This document shows positions 1-9,400 of a stretch of 17,366 nt of DNA, in pieces. Both the position numbers and the translations under genes were made by a program. Location of the stretch: the NCBI GenBank assembly GCA_001430745.1, contig KQ482042.1, forward strand, positions 573,875 to 591,240, written 5' to 3'. Each line of letters opens with the position of its first letter. Within the stretch, counting starts at the first letter, position 1. This stretch comes from Auxenochlorella pyrenoidosa (taxonomy: Eukaryota > Chlorophyta > Trebouxiophyceae > Chlorellales > Chlorellaceae). The notes below the pieces were generated by a model. It worked only from the letters and a program-made list of their open reading frames with translations. It had not been told where the DNA came from and ran no database searches.

Positions 1-1165
1 GCTGCGCTGCCTGCCTGGCCAGCCGTGCGGCGGCGGCAGCGGGGCGTGCCGCGCCGCCTGGCCGGGCAGCAGCGTGCGCTGCGCTGCGCCGGTGGGGCTT
101 GAGCTCCACAGGGCTGGCGCTGGCCGCCGCTGCGACCGCCTCGGTGCGCGCCCGCTGCTTCTCTGCAGCCGCGGCCTGCTGCTGCTCCTCCGTGAGCCAG
201 GAGTCCCGGAAGCTGGGCTCCTCATCTCCGCTGCCGCTGCTGCCGCGGCAGTGGCACGGGCGCTGCGGCGCGGCCTCGCCGTCGCCCCCAGCAAGGCCGC
301 CCTCTGCTGTGTCGGCCACGGCAGCCAGCCTGCCGCCCTCTTCGTAGCTGTTAGTCCAAGGCGGCCTTGCGACCTCCTCGCCCTGCTGCTGGCTGCGCCC
401 CGGGATGGGTGCCGGCGGGCTGCTCAGGCGGCCGCTCCCGCTGCTGCTGCCGCTGCTACCGGCGCTGCCCATGCTTGCGCTTGAGCTGTTGCGGCGCAGG
501 GGGTGGGCGGGCGGCCCCGGGAGCAGGGGGGCGTGCGAGCGTGGCGCGGCCGCGCCCTTGCCCTCGCCCTCGCTGCTGCCGCTGTACTCGTCGTCAGAGG
601 TGGAGGCCCAGCTGTCCTCGGAGTCGGAGCAGCCGTTGACCACTTCCTCCAACCGCCGGTGGTGGCTGGCCTCGGCCGCAGCCACGGCAGCAGTCAGCGA
701 GGACACGGCGGGCTTGGCTGCGGCCGCTGCAGGCGGCGATGGCGGCGTCGCAGCAGCGGCACTCGCTTGAGTGCCCCTGCTGGCGGGCTTGGGAATGACC
801 TGGTAGCTGACTTCAATGGCAGAGTCGCCCTGTCCCTCCCCAGCGGCTGCCTGAGGTGCTCGCTCTGCGGCGTCTGCTGCCGGCCCTGCTGCTTGAGCGC
901 CCAGCAGCGCCTCCTCCCCTCCATCCTCCTCCCCCAGCCACAGGCTGGCAGTGGCAATGTCCGCCAGAGGGCCGCCGCCGCTGCTCAGGCTGCCGGCTGC
1001 CAGGGAGGCGGCCAGCAGGCCGCCGCCGCCCGCGGGCGTGTCGGGCCCCTCGGCACCCAGGGTGTGCGCCATGCTGACAGAGCTGGCAGCAGCGGCGGGC
1101 GGGGCAGCAGCCGGCATCGGCTGCCAGTACCACTCCTCAGGGACCGTGTCGGGAAGCTCCACCAC
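1..1165 (-). other. Large terminal exon segment encoding a disordered helicase tail
   Basis: This is the last visible exon of the helicase. It follows a CAG acceptor at 1168-1166 and begins in phase 0 with [16 protein letters not shown]. The frame then stays open for about 388 codons to the window edge. Its composition (Gly/Ala/Ser runs, QQQ, an [14 protein letters not shown] acidic-serine patch, and several Arg-rich stretches near the edge) suggests intrinsic disorder with possible casein-kinase-type phosphorylation sites. The opposite strand also carries stop-poor frames here, but these follow from the GC-rich codon bias and lack splice or homology support. Further introns inside this exon cannot be excluded, because multiples of three in GC-rich sequence can be spliced without breaking the frame. 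Confidence 0.7.
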
Positions 1166-4106
1166 CTGCGCCGGGATGGGCGAGCAGTCGGTTCAATACA
1201 GCGAGGAGAAGAAAAGGGCAGCAGGCAGGCAAGGGCGGCCTGAGAGCGCAGGAAGCGGAGCTGGGCAGAGGCAGCAGCAGCGCTCTGTGCTCGTGAGCGC
1301 CCCGCCTCGCCCGCTTGCTAGCGTGCTTGTTTCCGGTCCCACCTGGCCGCCTGCCACCTCCCGCAGGTACCCTTCCAGCCTGGCCAGCTGCTCGGGGCCC
1401 TCCAGCAGCGTCACCGCCACGCCGCGGGTGCCAAACCGCCCCGCGCGCCCCACCCTGCAGCACGGCACGTGCCAGCAGGGGCGGACCTCAGGCATCGAGC
1501 AGGGTACTGCGAGGCCGCGCACTCGGGGCTGTGTGGCAGGCCAGCGCCTCTGCCCGCCTGCCAGCACGCCGCCTGGCTTCCCGCCTGAGCGCACCAGCAC
1601 CAGCAAGGCCAGCGCTGGCACGCATCTGCAGCAGGGTGCGCGCAAGCACCCCCAAGCGGCAACTGCGGGGGCGCGGGCACCACGCGTGCCAGGCGCAGGG
1701 CAGCGGCGCGGCGTCACCTGTGCATGTAGGTGGCGGCGTCTGTGGGGAGCTCCAGGTTGATCACAAGGTTGACCCGGTCAAGGTCCACCCCCCGGGCAGC
1801 CAGGTCCGTGCTCACCGCGACGCGCAGCCTGCGAGCGGCGGCATTGGGAGGCGGGCAGCGGGGTGGGGTGAGCAGGAGGGGCACGGGTGCGCTGCGCGCA
1901 GCTTGCGACAGAGGCTGCCGCGGCCCCCGCTGCCGCTGTCGGGTGTCGTGGACCTGGGCTGCTTCTTAGCAGCCTCCCAGAGGTGGGTCGGTGGGCCAAG
2001 CAGGGCATAGAACACGCGCGGCGCAAGCTGCCCAGCAGGCAAGGCAACTGCACCCAGCAGGCCACCCCTGCCCTCCAAGGGGACCAGGCAGCGCACCTGA
2101 AGTCTCGCAGCGCGTTCAGCGCCTCGATGCGCTGCAGCTGCGAGCGCTGGGCCGACAGGTAGGCGGCTGGGTAGCCCGCGGCCAGCAGGCGCTCCGCCAC
2201 CTCCTCGGCATCTGCGGGTGCGCACGGGATCATACGAAAAAAATGAAGCAGTCATTTTCGGGAAGGGGTGGTGGGATGATACGCTGCGCTCGAGTGCAAA
2301 GCAGCCCACGTGCTTGTTGCGATGTTCCCGTGCAGGTACCGTGCCTCCCCACACATGCGTGGCTGCCCAAGCGCAGCTCTGGAGCAGGCTGAGCAGGCCA
2401 GTCAGCCGGCCGCCCAGCAAGGCCAGGGTCAGCCCGATGGCGCGCATGCACACTCGCTGCTTCGTGGCCTCACACCCGGCCCCCACCCTGCGCGCCAGGC
2501 GCAGCCCACCTCCCGTGTACTTGCAGAACACCACTGCCTGCTGGAAGCTGACAGACGACAGCAGCTGCAGCAGGGCCGCCACCCGGGCCTCCAGCTGCTC
2601 GCCGCTGCTGCAGGCGCTGCCCGGCTGCGCACGCGGCGCCTGCTGCAGCGGGGCACCGCCGCTACTGGCGATGAGCCGGTAGCACTGCCGCACCCCTAGC
2701 AGCGAGGTGTCCTCTGCGCACAGCCGCACCTCCTGCTGCTGGCCCCTCATCAGGCGGCGCAGCTGGTCAAGCGCGGCAGGAGCATAGGTGGCGGAGAGCG
2801 CGATGGTCTGGCGCCGCGCGGGCACCGCTGCCGCGATGGCGAGCAGGTCCTTGCGGAAGCTGTCTGCACGCACGGAATGGGCGGGCAGCGCGCGCGGGCG
2901 AGAGGACAGGCTCAGGGGCGATGCGCGCAGTTGAGGAAAGCGTCAGAGGCCACGCAGTGGCACCTTACTGGCTGCCAAGGCAGCACACCACCCCCAACCC
3001 CCCGCTGCAGCCAGTCCAATGTCAGCATCAGCAGCCCGTGCTTGACAAGAGCTGCCCTCGCAGCCCGTGCACAGCTCTGAGCCTAGCCTTGCCAGGAACA
3101 GGCTCACCCCCCAGCAGCTTGTCAGCTTCATCCAGTACCAGCATGCGCACGGCGTCGCAGCGCAGCGCACCGCGCTGGATCAGCGACAGCACCCGGCCGG
3201 TGGTGCCCACGGCCACGTGGCAGGCCCTGCGGGAAGGCAGCAGAGCGCAGGCAGGGGCGTCGCGGCGGGGCTACACTGTACGAGGGTCTGACCAGCCAGG
3301 CTGCAGCCTCTGCTGGCAGTGGCTAGTTGGCACGCACACAGCAGTAAATCCAAGGAGCGCTGCGCGCCAGCGGGCATCTTGCAATCCGTCGGGGCACGGA
3401 CTGCTGAAGCAGCGGCTTGTGTTTGTCCGGCTTAGCCCAGCGGGCATGCGAGCGGGAGCCCACCTGCGCAGCTGCTTCTCGTCCTCCTCCACAGGCAGCC
3501 CGCCGATGAAGGAGCCACAGGCCAGCCCCGGGGGCGGCAGCGCGGCCGCCACCAGCGCCACGGCTTCGCTGGCTTGCAGCGCAATCTCTCTGGTAGGGGC
3601 CAGCACCAGCACCTGCAGAAAGGGCGGGACCACCGGGGGGGCCACTTGGCCAGGCTGGCGAACAGGCACACCACCTGCCTTGCAGGCCTGGGCTGCCAGA
3701 CCAACTGCTGCCAGCACACCCCACCCTGTGCCGCCCAACTGCGCACTCCCGTGCACCCAGCAGCATGAAAAGAGCAAGTTGGGTTTCACCAACGGCGGTG
3801 ATCAATGCAATGGTGCATGCATGCGCAGCGCGCGCCGCAGCACCAGTCCCGCACCTGTGGGGCCGCGTTGCTGAGGTCCACACGCTCAACAGCGGCCACG
3901 GCAAAGACCAGGGTCTTGCCCGTGCCAGCCTTTGCCTGCACTATGAGGTCGGTGCCCAGGCGCGCCAGCGGCAGTGCCGCCTCCTGCACCGGCGACGGCC
4001 GGCGGAAGCCAGCCTCTCGCAGCGCCTGCTCGATGTGCTGCGGCAGCAACAGACTGGCGAAGGACTTGACCGAGGCCACCACATCCAGAGTCCGTGCTCC
4101 CTGCAT
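1..4106 (-). CDS. DDX20: DEAD-box ATP-dependent RNA helicase, DDX20/Gemin3-like (C-terminus cut by window edge)
   Basis: Exons, in order of translation: 4106-3855, 3612-3464, 3226-3108, 2863-2510, 2211-2097, 1828-1718, 1454-1343, 1165-<1. All introns are GT-AG and every junction keeps phase, giving at least 792 residues. Visible helicase motifs: Q-motif region (F16 to Q41), motif I AKAGTGKT (58-65), Ia PTREIA (90-95), Ib GTTGR (141-145, Thr in place of the usual Pro), II DEAD (166-169, in VLDEADKLL), III SAT (197-199), IV VVFC (284-287), [11 protein letters not shown] (336-345), VI HRVGRAGR (366-373). The pieces [22 protein letters not shown] and SLLGVRQCY resemble metazoan Gemin3/DDX20 more than eIF4A or other DEAD-box helicases; this is from memory. 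DDX20 acts in the SMN complex in snRNP assembly; that role here is inference. Residues 405-792 are low complexity, rich in Ala, Gly, Ser and acidic residues, with a Ser/Asp/Glu cluster, and are probably disordered. The start is the ATG at 4106-4104; a longer frame upstream begins only at TTG. Confidence 0.85.
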
Positions 4107-4717
4107 GGCCGCACGCCGCCAGGGCACACGCCCCTTGTTCAAGCGTCGGTGGACAAAAACGGCATGTGGTAATTTGATGAAGCTACAACGAGGTTCTAAA
4201 TGTTGTCCTCGGCATTAACAAGCACGGGCAAGAGGCGGCGTTCAGGTCACGCCCAGCACGCCCGGCCTTGTAGTGTCGTGGCGCGCTGTAGCTCTCGTGC
4301 GCACATTGTGAGCATTTCAAGCATGGAAGGGGCGTCGGTCGAGGAGGTGGAGCTCCAGCACACTCTCGACAGGCACAGGTGGGGCGCTGCGGCGCGGTAC
4401 TCAGCTGCAAATGGGTGCTCATACTGTTTTGGACATAGTGGATCAGTCGAGGCCCTTCTCCGAGTCTGAAGGCGCTGCTTCAGAGAGGCCCAGTCCACCA
4501 AGCTCTGCTCTCGCCCCTTCGCCTGTAGGAGCGAGCTCAGAGAGGTGGCGGCTAGAGCTGGACGCGGCTGGCTGGGCCCTGCCGCGGCCACGGAGCAGGG
4601 TACCGAGCAGGTGAGGCGCCGCCGCGGCGCTGGCGCCTGCTGTCTGCTCTGCCGCCCTTGCTGTGCTTGCCACCCCTTGCACGCACGTCAAGTTCATGTA
4701 ACTGCACATAATCCTTG
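4107..4717. promoter_or_regulatory. Divergent intergenic region between helicase and small conserved gene
   Basis: This stretch separates the start codons of two oppositely oriented genes and must hold both 5' leaders and both promoters. It is locally richer in A/T than the surrounding DNA near 4160-4215 and 4420-4445. I see no clear TATA box, no repeat and no coding exon with family support. An ATG at 4696-4698 followed at once by TAA forms a two-codon upstream ORF just before the start of the downstream gene. Short open frames here on both strands look incidental. Confidence 0.45.
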
Positions 4718-5731
4718 ATGCAGCTGTATTCTGCGCTTGAGCGACAGCTGCAGCAGCCCTCTTTTGAAGCAGAGCTGGCACGGTCGCAGCATGGCCTTGC
4801 TGCACCAGGCAGCGTTGTGCAGCCCGAGCAGCACTGCAGCTCGCAGCCACAGCAGCAGGACGGCCGTCTGCGGCAGCCCGGCGGCGCAGAAGGCGGGGAG
4901 GTGCTGTCGCAGGATTGGTGGGAGCTCAAGGAGGATGGAGAGCTTCGAGGTGAGCTTGCAGGGGGGGTGCAGGTGCAGCCGCTCGTCCTCCCGCCCCTTC
5001 CAATGCCTGCAAAGCGAGCCTGCAATTGCTGACCCTCGCTGCCTGCCGGCGTGGCTTCCCCGCGATCCCGTGCGCCTGCGCCGCCCACGCTGCGCCGACG
5101 CTGCAGTGTCGGAGCAGACGGGGGACTATGTGTTTGTGGAGCGCGACGACGTGGTGCGTGCGCTCAGCGCCTTCATCGCCGAGTATATAGGTGCGCGCCG
5201 AACTGCTCAGATGCTGTGCAGCACACGGCGCTGGCCTGCAGGGGCGGTGCAGACCTTGCCAGTCGCTGGCGCCCTCCCTGCCGTCTGCACAGCCGCTCTG
5301 CTCAGGGCCGGCGCGCCAGCTGCGCCCCCCTTGCATGTCCTTGCCCGCCGTCATCCTGCGCGCTGCCCGCGGGTCCCTGCATCCTTGCCACCCAGGGTGG
5401 GTAGCATGCAGCTCCAGAGGCTGAACTCTGCCTCACCCGGATGCTGGTGTGCCCTTGGTGACGCCCCCCGCTCCCTGTGCGCCGTCGCGCAGTCTCGCTG
5501 CCCGAGGCGAGGAGCATGGAGCCGCGGCAGCTGCAGCAGGCGGTGGTGATGACGATGGGCGAGCTGCGCAAGGGGCGGGTGCGCCGCCTGCTGGACTGGG
5601 GGCGCTCGCTGTACCGCCTGGGCGCCGTCGGCTACGGCGCCTTCACCATGTTCAGCAACCCGTGGGTGGCCAAGGCCGTGCTGGCCGCGCTGTGGAGCTG
5701 CCTGCGCCTCATGGGCCGGCTGGTGCTGTGA
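4718..5731 (+). CDS. Small conserved-looking protein of unknown function
   Basis: Exons 4718-4949, 5107-5190 and 5493-5731 join in phase 1 at both GT-AG junctions and give 184 residues. I do not recognise a named family. Residues 1-77 are Gln-rich and probably flexible. The middle carries a motif-like stretch, GDYVFVERDDVVRALSAFI (about 83-101), followed by an amphipathic segment. The C-terminal third reads RRLLDWGRSLYRLGAVGYG and then a hydrophobic end (WVAKAVLAALW, SCLRLMGRLVL) that could be a membrane-associated helix or pair. The aromatic/acidic central motif and the basic LLDWG segment look like conserved positions, and I have a weak impression that plant proteins share this layout. Start choice: the first ATG of the open exon, preceded by an intergenic region; a TTG one codon upstream is not a likely start. 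Confidence is high that the exons are coding and low for any function. Confidence 0.72.
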
Positions 5732-6439
5732 GGCAGCAGAGGCGGGGCCCGAGCTGCGCGTGCCCGCACCACGTACCCGGCTGCCCTGGGTGGCAGGGCT
5801 GCGTCCTGGTCGGCCTGCCTGCTCACGGTTGGAATCGCCACAGCAGCTCCACTGTTGCCTGGCCCAGCTCCACTTTTCCTGCTCCCCCGCTCTCTGTACT
5901 CTACCCCGGCCTTGTGGCTCTCACTGTACCCGACACCTTGCCCGCCCGCCTGTACACGCTGCACGCGCACTCGACAGCGCAGCCGCCATGCCCTTTGGTA
6001 GCTGCATAGCACTGTACACTAGCATTTTGAGCTGTCGGGCTGCATGGGCCTGCTGCCAATGCCTCCACACACAATCATCGCTTTCCTAGCCTCTTCCTGT
6101 TTTCTGTCTCATCTCTGCACCTTGCAAACCAGTTCTGGCTCGATCCCCAGCGGGGTACTTGAGTGGCCTTCATGGGCAGGGGTGGCGGGGGTGGGGGCGA
6201 TGATGGGGGTGATGGTGCCAGTATTGCAACGTGCCTTGTCGAGTCCTACAGTAGCTGGAATTGCAGCGCAGTCCTTTTACCAGATGAGGCTCGACCTTCC
6301 CTCAGGAAGAGTGCTCCAGAGATCCAGCAACTTACCCGACAGGTGCGCTAGCCACTCGTTTTGACTGGTTGTTGAGGTGGCGGGAAGATGCAGGCAGGTA
6401 AGGGTTGGGCCGAGCAGTACGCCTGCCCTGTCTTCGAGA
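5732..6439 (+). promoter_or_regulatory. Intergenic region: 3' UTR of the small gene and promoter/5' leader of the beta-helix gene
   Basis: The two flanking genes are tandem. The region has a pyrimidine-rich part around 5850-5900 and several TGTAC pentamers (for example around 5897, 5926, 5951 and 6013), but no TGTAA polyadenylation motif that I could find. A G-rich run near 6177-6215 is followed by ATG codons directly before GT (around 6214). This is an alternative, less favoured first exon for the downstream gene. No coding exon with support is visible. Confidence 0.45.
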
Positions 6440-9400
6440 TGCGAACACAACAGAGAGTGAGAGAACTGGCAAGCAGCAACAGCTTTGCCTTGAGAGCGGA
6501 CGGCAGCCGGACCCGCTATCCGAGCACTGCTCGGCATCGTGAGCTCTTGAATCCGCGGTTGTCTCGCTCCGGCTTGCCTTGCAGATTGCGCAGCGGCCGC
6601 TGCTGCTCGCGGCAGTTTTGCTGGCGGCGGGGGTTGTTCCGCCGGCAGCGGCGGTGGCGACGAGCACCCTGTGGGGGGTCGCTGGAGAGAAGTGGGACCC
6701 TGCGGGCTTGCTGCCCGACTTTAGCTTTGCAGGTAGGCGGCGTCACTGTTTGGCTGCTGCTCCTGGCTCGTCAGAGGGGCATGGTGCAGCCGCAGCCTGC
6801 GCATCTGCCAATGTGACCCATCGGAAGGTGGCGGGTGGCAGCCGGCGGATCTGGCAGCTTGCCTAGCCACCCCCATCGGTTTGGGGCTGCCAGCACCCTG
6901 GAATGGCGGCATTGGGTTGGATCCCACCCCCAGTCGAGGGCCTCCCCTGCCGCTTTGCCGTCTCAGGCTACAAGCAGGGCACCGTCGACGCCCCGCCCAC
7001 CCCCGCCGTCACCAAGAATGTGAGCGATTTTCGCACGCCCGGCATGGACGACACCGGGATGCTCAAGGCGGCGCTCAAGTGGGCGCACGCGCGGCCCGCG
7101 TCTGCAGGCGAGGCCAGCCACACCCGTGTGGCACGGCAGCCTGCCTGGGCGCCGCGCTTGCAGACACACCTGGGTTCCACTCAGCAGGGCGCCTTCGTGG
7201 CAGCACCCGCTTGTTGACCCGACAGGCTGTACAGCCGCGGTGCGACCTGTGGTGCAGCTCTGCAGTTCCGGCCCAGCCTGGCAGCCCAACCCATGCCCAT
7301 CCGCGCAGCCGCCCCACTGGCCCCCACCCCCAACGCTCACTCAGCTGCAGGCTGGGTGGTGCTGGCCTTGCCCAGGGGCAAGCTGACTCTAAAGGAGCGG
7401 CTGGTCATCAAGCGCTCCAACCTGGTGCTGCGGGGCGCGGGCCCGGGCCAGACGGTGCTGTACATACCCAAGAGTGAGCGCCGCTGGGCAGCCCTGGCGA
7501 CACAGGTTGTGTGTGGAGCGGCGCGCTGCGCAGGGGCTTTGCTGGATCGGCGGGGGGCCCGCCTGTGCAGCGCCCGGGGAGCGGCAGCGCGTGTGCTCGG
7601 CAGGCACGCGCAGGCTGGCATGCCTGGGGCAACAGGAGCGCCACTGCTGCCCGCCTGGCGGGCCCCTTTGCAGGCCTGACGGGGGTGTATGGGCCAAACC
7701 GCAACAACCCCCCAACTGGGGCCTATGTGTACGAGGGCGGCTTCATCACCATTCAGGGCGACGTCAGCTTTGGGAACGCGCTGGCCAAGGTCAAGCAGAT
7801 TGCCAAGAAGGGCACGAAGCGTGTGGTGGTGAGAGGGTTTGCGTTGCATGCCGGTTGTGCTGCCTGTCCTTGCCCAGAGGGTCCGCTCGCTGGAACACCC
7901 CCTTTCTGCCTGGCTGTTGGCGCCATGCGATGCCGGCTGCCTGCGTGCCACCTCCCCCTCTCCTCTCATGTTCGTTGCCCCCACCACGCATGCCCGCCCT
8001 CCCCAGGTCGATAATCCAGCTGCCATCAAGGTGGGAGAATACTATGACATTCTTTACACAGATGTCGATGGAAAGTTCAACAACTTGATGTGAGGCGGTC
8101 GGCAGGGAGTGGGGCCAGAGAGGTGGGGATGTCCGGTGTCCGGGGAGGGGCCGGGGGAGGCAGGGGGTAAAGAAGGCATGGAGCCAAGTGGAAGGTCATG
8201 CGCTGCTCATGGGCAGCAGGCTGCAGCTGGCCGGCAGCCGAGTGTGAGTTGGGCTTTGCCAGCTGGTGCAAGCGCTTTAGAAGAAGAACCGACCGCGGCA
8301 TACTCCAGGCAGAGCCTGGGCCGTGCAACACCCCCACCTTGAGGCCGCTGCACAGCTCCCCGCGGGCCTGCACTGCCTTGCACCACCCAATGCAAGCCCC
8401 GTCTGTGCCTGCAGGTACAACAACCTGCTGAAGGCGCCCTCCACCTACAAGGGCCAGACGCGCGTGCGCTTCATCACAAAGGTGGTGGCCAAGTTTGGCA
8501 ACGTGAGCAGCAGAGGGCTGGGAGGGCTGGCTGCACAGGGGCTGGGGCTGAGGCCAAAAGCCCTGGTCTGCACACCCCAGACGCCCGCGTGTCGGCCTGC
8601 GTACGCAACGCCTCGTGCAGCCCTGCTCGCGCCAGGATCTTTTCTGCATGCTCTTGCCAAGTCCACGCCATGCCCAGCCGCCTCATGCCCGTTGCCAGCT
8701 ATGGCTCTCCAAGGCACTGCTTGGTGCATCCAAGCACCGAACTGCCAGGCTGCTGCTGCCCACATTTTGTTCCCCTCCCTGCCTTTCAACTTCCTCTTGC
8801 GCAGCTCATCACCCTGGAGCGCTACCTGCCCTACACCATCCAGGGCGGCATCAACAGCGTCGCCTTCTACCAGGCCAAGGGGGCCGTGCGCGACAGCGGC
8901 GTGGAGGGCCTCACCTTCCAGTTTGCGTGGCAGCTGTACGCAGGGCACCACCTGGTGAGGCTGCTGCCCACCTGCAGCCCGCACCTGGGTGTGGGCTGGT
9001 TGAGGGGGTGAAGCTTACGCGCATGGCCCCTGGCCACCAGCCCAGCAGAGCTGGGCGGGGTGCTGTCTCCAAGTTTGCGGCAAGGTCGCGTTGTGGGGCT
9101 AGCAGAGAAGGGCCGGTGCTCAAGGGGGGGTGTGGGCCGCGGCACCGCCAGCGGCCTGCGTGCACAGCCCAGCCCCCGTCTGCTCCCCGCCCCACACGCG
9201 CGCCCCTTGCATGCCCGCCTGCAGGAGAAGGGCTGGAACGCGGTGTACCTGTCGGAGACCGCCGACTGCTGGGTGCGCAACATCGGCACCGTGAACGCCG
9301 ACAATGTCATCCTCATCCACGGCGAGTGCGCAGCAGGCGGGGCATGCTGGCTGGCAGGGGAGTTGCCCAACTCGCTCGCGCCTGCATGGCCGCCTGGCCT

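Noticed and set aside
74..1760. Several long plus-strand frames over the helicase tail
   Set aside because: They are stop-poor because the antisense of GC-rich Ala/Ser/Gly codons lacks stops. They have no splice-site logic or recognisable motifs.
4142..4142. Helicase start 12 codons upstream of the chosen ATG
   Set aside because: The codon there is TTG, an unlikely initiator in a nuclear eukaryotic gene. The ATG at 4106 is the first in frame.
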